This document shows positions 44,431 to 53,248 of a stretch of DNA of 64,000 nucleotides, piece by piece. How positions within the stretch are numbered: the stretch's first letter is position 1; each line of letters opens with the position of its first letter. Source of the DNA: a virus. The position numbers were made by a program, and so were the translations under genes. Where the stretch lies: positions 62,001 to 126,000 of IMG/VR virus record IMGVR_UViG_3300023176_005537; one strand, 5' to 3'. The notes beneath the pieces were generated by a model. It saw only the letters and a list, made by a program, of their open reading frames with translations, was not told where the DNA came from and searched no databases.

Positions 44431-45357
44431 ATGGGTTTTATTGACAACAGTGGGGACATTATTTTAGATGCAGTCCTTACAGACCTAGGGAGAGACCTGC
44501 TTTCAAGAGCAGACGGAAGTTATAAGATTACGCATTTTGCTTTGGGCGATGACGAGATTGATTACAGTCTTTATGATGCTACTGCTAGCACTGGAACCGA
44601 GTCTACTTCTTTACGTCAGTTGCCTGTTTTTGAAGCATCTACTGAAAGTTCAATTGGCTTGAAGTACCGTTTGGTTTCAATGACAAACAACAATACTTTG
44701 TTTATGCCGATTGTGAAGCTGAACGAACTTCAAAGAAATACTCAAAAAGCATCTGGTGGGTATTTTGCTGTTTGCGTTGATAAGAATACAGAAGATTTGA
44801 TCTTCACCAACAACACCACTGTTCAGGGTGTTCTGGCCGGTGCAAACCCAACCGAACAAGACACTTTTGTTCTTTTGCATCAAGGTTTAGATACAGACCT
44901 TATCTCACCAAAGCAATCTTTGAGCCCAGAGTTTTTTGAAACTGGCTATGTTGCTGAACTGGACAATCGTTTTGGCTCCGTAGTTTCAGTTGGAACTACC
45001 GCTGTCAATGCTCCTCTGACTTTTATTGACGATGATAATGTTGCATTTTATGATATGTCTTTGGAGTCTGATGGTGGAGAAACAGTTTTCGTTCAGCCAA
45101 TCAGCAACGACACTGATTCGAAATTTATGACAATCTTGGGACCAAGGGGAACTTTCCTGCAATTCAAAATTAAAGCTTCCGAACTTCTCACTACTTCCAC
45201 TACAATCTTTACGGAACTTGGCGGAACAATGAGTTCAACAACTTTTGGAGCATCTGGGACAGACGATCTTTACTTTATTGATGCTATCATTCGAGTTCGA
45301 GCAAAAGTTACAGGATATCAATTGGATATTCCATTAAGATTTATCAAAGAAATTTAA
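44431..45357 (+). CDS. Structural protein with N-terminal LTxxGRxLLS module
   Basis: 308 residues, with TAGGAGAC before the ATG. The N-terminus DNSGDIILDAVLTDLGRDLLSRADGSYKITHFALGDDEIDYSLYD is a module common in phage tail and neck-associated proteins, shared with the gene at 37567. The rest is beta-rich (SVGTTAVNAPLTFIDDDNVAFYDMSLESDGG) and Ser/Thr-rich, ending YQLDIPLRFIKEI. It is probably a virion protein expressed late; the exact position is unknown. Confidence 0.68.
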   Translation: MGFIDNSGDIILDAVLTDLGRDLLSRADGSYKITHFALGDDEIDYSLYDATASTGTESTSLRQLPVFEASTESSIGLKYRLVSMTNNNTLFMPIVKLNELQRNTQKASGGYFAVCVDKNTEDLIFTNNTTVQGVLAGANPTEQDTFVLLHQGLDTDLISPKQSLSPEFFETGYVAELDNRFGSVVSVGTTAVNAPLTFIDDDNVAFYDMSLESDGGETVFVQPISNDTDSKFMTILGPRGTFLQFKIKASELLTTSTTIFTELGGTMSSTTFGASGTDDLYFIDAIIRVRAKVTGYQLDIPLRFIKEI

Positions 45358-45373
45358 TTCAAAGGGATAAAAA

Positions 45374-46504
45374 ATGGCTGGTACGACTAAAAAAATTACC
45401 AAAACTCAACCAATTACAACCAAATTAAGGGAATCTATCCCTATTACCGGTTCAATTGTGTCTGGGACATACGCAGAACCGAACGGTGCAGGAACAACCT
45501 CGAACATTAAAGAGTATACTCACGAGATGTTCCAATCTGTTTACGACTATCCTTATGCTTCCTCCTCGGCAAACCATCTTTTTGATTTGACCGCTGGGTA
45601 TAGTACGAATTCCGACTTGGATGGTGTCACTGGAGAGGTGTCTGGCTCCAAAAAGAACAACATTTACAACGAAATGGCACAAGTTCTTGTTGGTTTTGAC
45701 ATCAACAACAACATTCATCGCTTCGATAAAGATGGAGACCTTACTGGTGGTGCAAAGTTTGATGAAGTAATCACAATCAACGTTGCTCGTCTTTTGGCAA
45801 AAGATGGAATTCAGAAAGGAACGTTTGAGTTGGAGCTTGGCGTTTCTGGATCGGACGCTGGGTATGCTGCTCCGTTTACTCAAAGAATTAAGATTAAAGA
45901 CCTTAATGGGACTTCTTCTTACAAAGTAAACTCCCCCAAGGGAGAGTACGGTATTCTTTACGCAAACAACTCCACAGGTACTCCTTTGGATGGTGTTGGT
46001 ATTGATCCAACAGATAAAACTGCTCCTTGTGGTTTGATTTACTACCAAGCCGGCGTGGCAGTCCTTTCTGCTTCGATGTTTATGCCATCTGCCAATGGTG
46101 GGATTATGAGTGCGTCTACCAACAACTTGCTTTGGCTTTCTTCTTCGTCTAGACAAGAAGATATTCACGAGATTTTGACTTCAGGCTCGATTGAAGAAGT
46201 TGCAACTGGACTTCGCAGAAGAATGTACAATATGACATTCAACAACACTACGAACTTGGTTTCAACAATGTACTTCTGCGATATTGAGCCGGAAGATTTC
46301 AACTTCAGTGCCAACCCGACTTACCTGACGGGAAGCAAGATTAGAGTTAAAGGAAACGACCCACAATCTCCTCCCAAGGCTTATATCACCACTGTTGGCC
46401 TTTACAACGGAGCAGATCAGCTTCTTGCAGTTGCAAAACTTTCCAAACCAATTGAAAATAACCCCGCACAAGCCTTGAAAATCAAAGTGCGCCTTGACTA
46501 CTAA
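45374..46504 (+). CDS. Structural protein, YITxxGLY C-terminal module (paralogue 1)
   Basis: 376 residues, Ser/Thr/Gly-rich and beta-rich. The C-terminal about 80 residues carry FNFSANPTYLTGS, then KAYITTVGLYNGADQLLAVAKLSKPIENNPAQALKIKVRLDY, the same plan as the end of the next gene. This ending recurs in virion proteins of marine T4-like phages. An AAAGGGA ribosome site lies before the start. Role in the tail or fibre network is inferred from module and position. Confidence 0.7.
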   Translation: MAGTTKKITKTQPITTKLRESIPITGSIVSGTYAEPNGAGTTSNIKEYTHEMFQSVYDYPYASSSANHLFDLTAGYSTNSDLDGVTGEVSGSKKNNIYNEMAQVLVGFDINNNIHRFDKDGDLTGGAKFDEVITINVARLLAKDGIQKGTFELELGVSGSDAGYAAPFTQRIKIKDLNGTSSYKVNSPKGEYGILYANNSTGTPLDGVGIDPTDKTAPCGLIYYQAGVAVLSASMFMPSANGGIMSASTNNLLWLSSSSRQEDIHEILTSGSIEEVATGLRRRMYNMTFNNTTNLVSTMYFCDIEPEDFNFSANPTYLTGSKIRVKGNDPQSPPKAYITTVGLYNGADQLLAVAKLSKPIENNPAQALKIKVRLDY

Positions 46505-46523
46505 ATTATTAAGGAGGTAAAAA

Positions 46524-47714
46524 GTGTCTTTGTATAAATTTAACAAGGGCGACACCCTGCTTAATACTTTGGTAGCGAGACCTTCCTATAATTTTTTCAT
46601 TTATCAGAATGATCTCTACCTTAATGAACATGAGCCAATGTCTGGAGCTTACTCGTCTAGCGTTACAAATGTTCCACCGGGCTATGTCAACCTTTATGAA
46701 CTAAACGTCAACCGATCTTCTAGCAATTTAATCTATCCTTTTGTTTATCCTAGGTACGATCAAACATTTGCCTTGTCCAGTTTGCCGACTTCTTCTCAAG
46801 TTCAGCAGATCACAGGTTCTATTTCGGGGTCTTATCCACTTTCTTCGTCGATCAGTTTGTTTTATTTTGCTAGTACTGATGCAACTGTAAAGCACAAGCT
46901 GCTTTCTTTGAAGAATACGATCAATTATTATCGCCCTATGAGCCCACATTTCAACTATTCAGGTCAGATCCCTGCCGGCTCGACCTATAGAACAAGGAAT
47001 TTGGACGAAGAAAACATTAATTTGATCAATATTCCTGCAATTATCACTGGAAATAACATTAAAAAAGGCTCTGTTTCTTTGAAATATTATGTTTCCGGCA
47101 CAATGGTTGCGGAATTGACAGATTACAAGAACGAAAGAGGCGAATTGGTTCAAGTTTCCGGAGCAATTGCAGCAAATGATGGCAAAGTAGCAGGGTTGGT
47201 TCTTTATAATGAAGGATTTATCCTTCTTACGGGGGCTTGGGCTTTGGATACCAGCCACCAAGAAGATTACATTGGCGATGGAAATGACAATCCCAAGTGG
47301 ATTTACTATGGAAGTGCCTTATCAGAGACCTTTACAGGTATCTCAACGCCATCTTCCAGTTATACTTTTGACTTTCAAGCAACAGAAAAGATTCCAAACT
47401 TAACTATGTTAGCTCACGCTAATAGAGGGGAGTTGAATTATTCAAATAATCCAACTTTTATCTCTTCTAGTTCAACGTTGCCGACGATTACAACAGGTTC
47501 TCTTTATTATAAAGAAAACCCAGAAAGAGCAATCAAGAACATTGTGTCTTCTTCTTTCACACAAACCACCGGTTCGTTTGAAAAGATCACTTACATCACC
47601 AAAATTGGTATTTATGATGAATATAAGAACCTGATCGCAGTTGCTAACTTGGCAAACCCTGTTAGAAAAAGAGAAAAAGATTCATTCACATTTAAGTTAA
47701 AAATGGATTTATAA
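46524..47714 (+). CDS. Structural protein, YITxxGLY C-terminal module (paralogue 2)
   Basis: 396 residues from a GTG at 46524, with a strong AAGGAGG. The N-terminus SLYKFNKGDTLLNTLVARPSYNFFIYQNDLYLN differs from its neighbour. The C-terminus (LNYSNNPTFISSSS, then ITYITKIGIYDEYKNLIAVANLANPVRKREKDSFTFKLKMDL) is clearly the same module as in the 45374 gene. It ends the 30-kb virion block; a candidate promoter overlaps its 3' end. Confidence 0.7.
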   Translation: MSLYKFNKGDTLLNTLVARPSYNFFIYQNDLYLNEHEPMSGAYSSSVTNVPPGYVNLYELNVNRSSSNLIYPFVYPRYDQTFALSSLPTSSQVQQITGSISGSYPLSSSISLFYFASTDATVKHKLLSLKNTINYYRPMSPHFNYSGQIPAGSTYRTRNLDEENINLINIPAIITGNNIKKGSVSLKYYVSGTMVAELTDYKNERGELVQVSGAIAANDGKVAGLVLYNEGFILLTGAWALDTSHQEDYIGDGNDNPKWIYYGSALSETFTGISTPSSSYTFDFQATEKIPNLTMLAHANRGELNYSNNPTFISSSSTLPTITTGSLYYKENPERAIKNIVSSSFTQTTGSFEKITYITKIGIYDEYKNLIAVANLANPVRKREKDSFTFKLKMDL

Positions 47715-47725
47715 TGTGGTATAAT
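47697..47725 (+). promoter_or_regulatory. Candidate extended -10 promoter before ruvC-like gene
   Basis: TATAAT at 47720-47725 has TG at 47717-47718 (extended -10), and TTAAAA at 47697-47702 with a 17-base spacer acts as weak -35. The same combination (TTAAAA, 17 bases, TGnTATAAT) is found at 2287-2315. It would let the DNA-metabolism genes from 47744 on be read by host polymerase independently of the structural block. Confidence 0.55.
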
Positions 47726-47743
47726 GTATCTTTGGAGGTTTAA

Positions 47744-48262
47744 ATGATATTAGGTTTAGATGTTAGCACAAGCATAACTGGAATTTGTGTACTTGACAAA
47801 GAAGAAAATATAGTTTATAATTCTGCTGTGGATACTAGAAAATACAAAAATATGTACGAAAAAGCAGAAAAAGTAAAAGAAAAGCTTAAAGAATTAAAAA
47901 AAGAATATGATATTAATAGCATTTATATTGAAAAGTCTTTGCAATCTTTTAGATCAGGCTTCTCCTCTGCGAAAGTTCTTTCAACATTATCTGCTTTCAA
48001 CGGGATTGTATCTTGGTTCTGTTATGAGATCTATGGAATTTCACCAGAATACATTTCGGCTTCCTCCGCAAGAAAAGATTGCGGTATCAAAGTTCCAAAA
48101 GGCCAAAAGGCAAAGCCCTTTGTTTTAGGAGTTCTGGTGAAAGAAGGTCTAATAAATCCAGAATACACGAAAAAAGGAAATCCAAAACCTATTTATTACG
48201 ATATGTCAGATGCGATTGTCATTGCAAAATCAGGATTTTTAAAAAGGAGAGCAAATAAATGA
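47744..48262 (+). CDS. RuvC-like Holliday junction resolvase
   Basis: 172 residues, with GGAGG before the ATG. The RNase H-fold catalytic acidic residues are visible: Asp6 in LGLDVSTSITG, Glu63 in IYIEKSLQSF, and Asp153/Asp156 in YYDMSDAIVIAKSG. Size and motif order match RuvC-type resolvases (usually 150-180 residues). It should cut branched DNA formed by recombination-dependent replication, the job T4 gives to endonuclease VII. It opens the DNA-metabolism block; the stop overlaps the next start (ATGA). Confidence 0.85.
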   Translation: MILGLDVSTSITGICVLDKEENIVYNSAVDTRKYKNMYEKAEKVKEKLKELKKEYDINSIYIEKSLQSFRSGFSSAKVLSTLSAFNGIVSWFCYEIYGISPEYISASSARKDCGIKVPKGQKAKPFVLGVLVKEGLINPEYTKKGNPKPIYYDMSDAIVIAKSGFLKRRANK

Positions 48263-48699
48263 AAATCACTAAAAAGCTTTTGATGAAGATCATCAAAGAA
48301 GAATTGGTTAGAGAAAGTATGAGCGATTGGCAGGCACACGACCGAAGAGAACGAGGTTTGCCCCCGCTAAAGGCCAATTACGACATTTCCAATAGTATCC
48401 CTCCTGATGGATATGTCCCGCCTCCCGAGCCCAAACTCGAAAACCCCCCTCCCCTTCCACCTGCGACAGAGCAAGATCTGGAAAAAGGAAGAATGGTCAG
48501 TTTTGACGGCCCCTATGAACAACAGATTCATTTCTTGAAAATGCATAATCAATGGTTAAGAAGAGTGTATATGAAGCCTCGCGTAAAGGGCTACGAGAGC
48601 CTAAGCCGGCTTGAGCAACTTAAAGTCCTAGCCAACGGTCCCAATCCCGGTGCGGTCCACGCAGACAAGGGAAGCTTGGAAGACTACCCTCTGGCATAA
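48259..48699 (+). CDS. Hypothetical protein with KIIKEEL N-terminal peptide
   Basis: 146 residues. The first 20 residues (KITKKLLMKIIKEELVRE) are almost the same as the N-termini of the genes at 59344, 60331 and 60814, although the rest is unrelated. After this amphipathic helix come a charged part (DWQAHDRRERGLPP), a proline-rich linker (PPDGYVPPPEPKLENPPPLPP) and a C-terminal helix-loop (QWLRRVYMKPRVKGYESLSRLEQLKVLANG). No enzyme motif. I suggest the N-terminal peptide is a targeting signal, possibly to the prohead. Confidence 0.65.
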   Translation: MKITKKLLMKIIKEELVRESMSDWQAHDRRERGLPPLKANYDISNSIPPDGYVPPPEPKLENPPPLPPATEQDLEKGRMVSFDGPYEQQIHFLKMHNQWLRRVYMKPRVKGYESLSRLEQLKVLANGPNPGAVHADKGSLEDYPLA

Positions 48700-48712
48700 T
48701 AAAACAAATCAC

Positions 48713-48741
48713 TTGACAACACCCCCCATTCTTGATATAAT
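48713..48741 (+). promoter_or_regulatory. Consensus sigma70 promoter before primase
   Basis: TTGACA at 48713-48718 and TATAAT at 48736-48741 with exactly 17 bases between them form a perfect sigma70 promoter, 30 bases upstream of the primase ATG at 48771. Such a match in a 71-base gap is unlikely by chance. It should be an early promoter used by unmodified host polymerase and would also serve 49704 and the Mre11-Rad50 gene. Confidence 0.85.
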
Positions 48742-48770
48742 GTGTGTAACTTTTTCAAAGGAAACCACAC

Positions 48771-49694
48771 ATGAAAGAACTATCCATCCTTAAAAACACA
48801 TTAGATTATGCTTACTCCAAAGGGAGCGAGCATCTTTTCTATTGTCCTTTCTGCAAGCATCACAAACCAAAAATGTCTGTTAACATCTCTAAAAACGTAT
48901 TCAAGTGCTGGGTTTGTGACACAAGCGGTAAAAACGTCTATTACCTTCTAAAAAGATTTGGCTCATTTGATAATCAACAAGAATGGCTGAAGATCACAAA
49001 TCAGATCGATGTTCGCGATTTTGAACTGATCATAACAGGTTCGACAGTCCAAGAAAAGATCAAACAAAAGATCGATCTACCAAAAGAATACAAGCCTCTT
49101 TTTACAGGTTCAATTGACCTTTATTCTCAAAAGCCCCTGAATTATCTTAAATCAAGGGGTTTTTCGCAAGAAAAGATCCTAGAATGGAAGGTTGGATATT
49201 GCCCATCAGGAGAGTACAAAGGAAGAGTAATCATTCCTTCTTTTGATGATGAGGGAGATGTTAGTTATTTTATCTCTAGAACATACGAAAAAGATTGGAA
49301 AAAGTACAAAAACCCAAAAGCATCAAAAGATATTGTATTCAATGACCTTTTGATTGATTGGGAAAAACCAATCATCTTGGTTGAAGGTGTTTTTGATGCG
49401 ATCCATGAAAAGAATATGATCCCGATCTTGGGATCAACCCTCTCAGAAAGATCAGACCTTTTTCAAAAGATTGTTGAAAAAGCCAAGAAGGTTTTTATTG
49501 CTTTAGATCCAGATGCTTACAAAAAAGAGCTTGACATTATCTCAAGTTTGATCAAATATGGAGTAGACGTTTGGAAAATAGAAGTTCCAGAAGGGAAAGA
49601 TTTGAACGACATTTCAAAATATGAATATCAAAGACTAAAAATGACAGCAGTTGAAGTTAGATTTGATACTTTATTTTCAATGATTAACATATAG
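48771..49694 (+). CDS. gp61: DNA primase (CHC2 zinc finger plus Toprim)
   Basis: 307 residues. The N-terminal zinc finger has Cys25-x2-Cys28 in FYCPFCKHH and Cys46-x2-Cys49 in FKCWVCDTSG. The middle (LNYLKSRGFSQEKILEWKVGYCPSG) is DnaG-like. The Toprim motifs are VEGVFDA with Glu205 and FIALDPDAY with Asp246/Asp248. Size suits T4 gp61-type primases, which make RNA primers on the lagging strand with the gp41 helicase. GGAAACC is the ribosome site and a perfect sigma70 promoter lies just upstream. Confidence 0.93.
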   Translation: MKELSILKNTLDYAYSKGSEHLFYCPFCKHHKPKMSVNISKNVFKCWVCDTSGKNVYYLLKRFGSFDNQQEWLKITNQIDVRDFELIITGSTVQEKIKQKIDLPKEYKPLFTGSIDLYSQKPLNYLKSRGFSQEKILEWKVGYCPSGEYKGRVIIPSFDDEGDVSYFISRTYEKDWKKYKNPKASKDIVFNDLLIDWEKPIILVEGVFDAIHEKNMIPILGSTLSERSDLFQKIVEKAKKVFIALDPDAYKKELDIISSLIKYGVDVWKIEVPEGKDLNDISKYEYQRLKMTAVEVRFDTLFSMINI

Positions 49695-49703
49695 GAGACA
49701 CAA

Positions 49704-50099
49704 ATGATTGAATTTTTGAAGCAACAAGGCGTTTATGAACTGGTTTGGTTTTTAGGTGGTATTCTAGCTTACATGACTCTGCAATTTGTTGTAGGTGTAA
49801 CACAAGCATTCAAGCTTATGAGGTCTGCAATGTATCTATCTCTTTCTTTTCTTTTGCAGGTTTATGTCGACACTAGACAAGAAATCCAAGAGCAAAAAGA
49901 AAGCTTCAAAAGAATGAATCCAGATTACACAGACTATGCTCTAGAAAAAGAGTTTGATAAAAGAGAGAAAGACGTTGATCTCTGGAGAGACAAGGCATTC
50001 AAAGAATTGCACGGATTATCTCCGGTAGTGTTTAATGCTGTAAGAAGTGAAATTAATGAAAAAATAGAAGAAGTTAAAAAGGGAGGTCTTAATGACTAA
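49704..50099 (+). CDS. Hypothetical membrane-anchored protein
   Basis: 131 residues, with AGGAGA before the start. Residues 11-32 (YELVWFLGGILAYMTLQFVVGV) form a membrane segment; a second moderately hydrophobic stretch (MYLSLSFLLQVYV) follows at about 43-55. The C-terminal half is charged and helical (RQEIQEQKESFKRMNPDYTDYALEKEF). It lies between primase and the recombination nuclease, overlapping the latter by 8 bases. No family recognised; membrane attachment of replication complexes would be speculation. Confidence 0.6.
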   Translation: MIEFLKQQGVYELVWFLGGILAYMTLQFVVGVTQAFKLMRSAMYLSLSFLLQVYVDTRQEIQEQKESFKRMNPDYTDYALEKEFDKREKDVDLWRDKAFKELHGLSPVVFNAVRSEINEKIEEVKKGGLND

Positions 50100-53000
50100 G
50101 TTCGCTCACATCGCAGATACCCATATCAAAAACCTTAAATATCACTACGAGTATGATCTAGTTTTCAAGCAACTTTACAAAGAATTGAAAAAAGAAAAGC
50201 CAGATTATATCATTCATTGTGGTGATATTGCCCACACCAAGACCCAAATCTCACCAGAATTTGTTGAAATCTGCTCTGATTTCTTCAAGAACTTGGCAGA
50301 AATTGCACCAACTTATATTATCTTGGGGAACCACGACGGAAACCTACGCAATAAAAGCCGTCAGGATGCCATTTCTCCCATTGTAGATGCCCTAGGTATA
50401 GCTAACCTCCATTTGATCAAGAACGCGGCTAAAATAAGGCTTCCAGAGCCTTTTACGCTGAATGTGTTGAGCATCTTTGACGAAGACAATTGGGATCTAA
50501 CACAAGATCTCGATCGCATCAACATTGCTCTTTACCATGGAGCAGTCAAAGGGTCGAAAACCGACGTTGGGTATGTGATCGAACACGGTGATGTTGAGAT
50601 CAAAGATCTTAAAAAGTTTGATTATGGTTTTTTGGGAGACATTCACAAGACAAATCAGAAGATCGATCGCAAAGGGAAGATCAGATATGCTGGTTCGACT
50701 GTACAACAGAACTTTGGCGAGACAGATGACAAGGGTTTTTTGATTTGGGAGATTGAAGATAAGGACAAGTTTTCTGTTCGGCATATTCTTTTGGAAAACC
50801 CAAAACCTTTTGTTACAATTAAGCTAACAAAGAAAGGCAAAATTCCAAAATCCGCCAAGCCAAAGCCCGGCTCTAGGATCAGGTTGGTGTCTGAAAGCAA
50901 CATCACGCTCGATGTCCTTAAAAAAGCCATTGAAGACGCTAAAATTGACTTTAAAGCAGAGTCTGTCACTCACTTGAGCAAAGCAGAATTGGCTAAAAAG
51001 AGCGTTGAACTGAAAGACAACGAGATTGAGAACCTTCGAGATGTAGAAGTCCAGAAAAAACTGATGAAAGAGTATCTAGAAGAATTTGAAGTTGAAGATG
51101 ACATTATGGACAAGATTGTAGAACTTAATGCAAAGTACAATTCACTGGTTGAAGGTAATGATGATCAGTTTCGCAATTTAAACTGGAAAATGAAATCCAT
51201 GGAGTGGGAAAACCTTTTCAACTATGGGGGTGATAACTCGCTAGACTTTGAAAAAATGAAAGGAATCATCGGGATCTTTGGGAAAAACTACTCCGGAAAA
51301 TCCAGCATTATTGACTCTTTTCTCCTAGGAGCGTTTAACACCACTTCAAAGCCGGCAAAGAAGAATATTTCCTTTATTAATCAAAACAAGGAAGATGCTA
51401 GCATCGAGCTTAAATTTGACATTGGAGGAGAAGAGTACACTATTTCCAGAAGTATTGAAAAATACGTTAAAAAACTGAAAGGAAAGACAACAGACGAAGC
51501 AAAAGTGAATGTTGATTTCTCTTATTTTGACCCTGCTGCGAAGAAAGTTGTAGAATTGAACGGAAACACAAGAGCAGAGACAGATAGAAATATTCGCAAA
51601 TATATTGGTTCAATTGAAGATTTTCTGATCACATCAATGTCGGCACAGCATGGAGCATTGCAATTTGTGAACGAAGGCTCCACCAAGCGTAAGGAAATCT
51701 TGGCAAAATTCCTAGATTTGGTGTTTTTTGAAGAAAAATTCAAAGCAGCAAAAGAAGACTCCAGAGACCTTAAAGCTCTGATCAAAAAAGAAGAAGAAAG
51801 AAACTTTAAAGACGAGATTTTTGAACAAGAAAGCGCCTTAATCTATAATCAATTAGATTTGGATGAGAAGAAAGAATGCTGTGATCTTCTGAAAGAAGAG
51901 AAGAAAGAAATGGAAAAAGAACTTTCTCTTTTAGAGCACAAAATCAAGTCAGTTCCAGCAAAAATCATCAACGTTGAAAAGTGTAGAAAAGAGTTGAAAA
52001 ACTCAAATCAAATCTTGGAAACCTTGAAGTCAAGCCAAGCTGCGTTGGAAAGCCAGAAAGAAGAGAAAAGTGCTTATTTGAATAAAATCAAAGAGTTCCT
52101 TTCTACTTTTGATCCGGAAGAATATTACCAATCTTACGAGGTCGGTAAAGAAAAAGCCAAGCAAGTTAAATTGATCTTAAATGAGGTAAAACAAGAGGAA
52201 ATCAAGAAGAAGATGGAAGAGAAAAAGATCTCTCTTCTTGATCAAGTTCCTTGTGGAGATCAGTTCAAAACTTGCAAATTCATTAAAGACGCTTTTGTGG
52301 CAAAAACAACAGTTTCAGAGTTGGAATTGGCACTAAAAGGACTTCAGAAGGAAAAAGAAGAAGCACAGAACTATATTGACAGCGACGAATACAAGAAGGC
52401 AGAAGAGTATGTTCAAAACTACGAAAAATTAGTTGAGAAAAAGAACAAAGTTAACTCTGAATTGCTTAAGTTGAAGAACAAAGTGCTTCAGGGTCAAACT
52501 AAGGTTTCATCCACTGAAAGCATTATTTCTGAATTGAAGTCCGACATTAAAGAATACGAAGATAACAGAGAAGCAATTGAAAACTTGGAAGCCCTAGCAA
52601 AAGAAAAAAAGCAACTTAAAAAAGACCTTAAACAAAAAGAAAACGAATATAACACCTGTGAAGCAGAATATATTCACCTTCATACTGTTAAGGGACAAAT
52701 TGAGCAAAAGCTGGAAACTGTCAAAAAAGAGGCAGAAGAATATGAAGAAAATAAAAAGAAGTTCGCAGCATATCATTTGTTCATGACTTGCTATCATAAC
52801 TCTGGCATCTCATATGAGATTATCAAGAAAAGGCTCCCAAAGATCAACGAAGAGGTTCAAAAGATCCTGACAGGAATTGTTGATTTCGAAGTTTTCTTTG
52901 AAACAGAAGAAAAGAAATTGAATATTCTTATTCAACACCAAGGGCACGATCCTAGACCGCTAGAATTAGGCTCCGGAGCCGAAAAGTCCATTGCCGCCAT

Positions 53001-53241
53001 GGCTATAAGGCTGGCTCTATTGAATGTCTCTTCTCTTCCAAAGAGTGATATTTTCATTCTAGACGAGCCGGGAACAGCATTGGATGAAAGCAATCTGGAA
53101 GGCTTTACCAGAATACTTCAAATGATTAAAAACTACTTTAAAACTGTTTTGATCATAAGTCATATGGATTCTCTCAAGGACATTGTTGACTCGACAATTG
53201 ATATTGACAGAGTTGACGGATTTGCGAGAGTAAATCAGTAA
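50092..53241 (+). CDS. gp47-gp46: Mre11-Rad50 (SbcD-SbcC, gp47-gp46) single-chain fusion
   Basis: 1049 residues. Residues 1-260 are an Mre11/SbcD phosphoesterase: FAHIADTHIKN with Asp9/His11, HCGDIAH with Asp45, LGNHDG with Asn80/His81, and FLGDIHK. From about residue 375 a Rad50/SbcC ATPase begins: WENLFNYGG and Walker A GIFGKNYSGKSS near 392-403. Long coiled coils flank a hook-like Cys721-x6-Cys728 pair, then come signature LELGSGAEKSIAAMAIRLAL (about 957) and Walker B DIFILDEPGTALDE (about 986). In T4 these are two genes, 47 and 46. The complex resects DNA ends for recombination-dependent replication and host DNA breakdown. No frameshift or stop lies between the halves. Confidence 0.92.
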   Translation: MTKFAHIADTHIKNLKYHYEYDLVFKQLYKELKKEKPDYIIHCGDIAHTKTQISPEFVEICSDFFKNLAEIAPTYIILGNHDGNLRNKSRQDAISPIVDALGIANLHLIKNAAKIRLPEPFTLNVLSIFDEDNWDLTQDLDRINIALYHGAVKGSKTDVGYVIEHGDVEIKDLKKFDYGFLGDIHKTNQKIDRKGKIRYAGSTVQQNFGETDDKGFLIWEIEDKDKFSVRHILLENPKPFVTIKLTKKGKIPKSAKPKPGSRIRLVSESNITLDVLKKAIEDAKIDFKAESVTHLSKAELAKKSVELKDNEIENLRDVEVQKKLMKEYLEEFEVEDDIMDKIVELNAKYNSLVEGNDDQFRNLNWKMKSMEWENLFNYGGDNSLDFEKMKGIIGIFGKNYSGKSSIIDSFLLGAFNTTSKPAKKNISFINQNKEDASIELKFDIGGEEYTISRSIEKYVKKLKGKTTDEAKVNVDFSYFDPAAKKVVELNGNTRAETDRNIRKYIGSIEDFLITSMSAQHGALQFVNEGSTKRKEILAKFLDLVFFEEKFKAAKEDSRDLKALIKKEEERNFKDEIFEQESALIYNQLDLDEKKECCDLLKEEKKEMEKELSLLEHKIKSVPAKIINVEKCRKELKNSNQILETLKSSQAALESQKEEKSAYLNKIKEFLSTFDPEEYYQSYEVGKEKAKQVKLILNEVKQEEIKKKMEEKKISLLDQVPCGDQFKTCKFIKDAFVAKTTVSELELALKGLQKEKEEAQNYIDSDEYKKAEEYVQNYEKLVEKKNKVNSELLKLKNKVLQGQTKVSSTESIISELKSDIKEYEDNREAIENLEALAKEKKQLKKDLKQKENEYNTCEAEYIHLHTVKGQIEQKLETVKKEAEEYEENKKKFAAYHLFMTCYHNSGISYEIIKKRLPKINEEVQKILTGIVDFEVFFETEEKKLNILIQHQGHDPRPLELGSGAEKSIAAMAIRLALLNVSSLPKSDIFILDEPGTALDESNLEGFTRILQMIKNYFKTVLIISHMDSLKDIVDSTIDIDRVDGFARVNQ

Positions 53242-53248
53242 AAAGCAC

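Noticed and set aside
45452-46168. Antisense open frame of 238 codons on the - strand
   Set aside because: It lies wholly opposite the well-supported structural gene at 45374, has a composition rich in Arg/Ser/Val as expected of a mirrored frame, and has no ribosome site.
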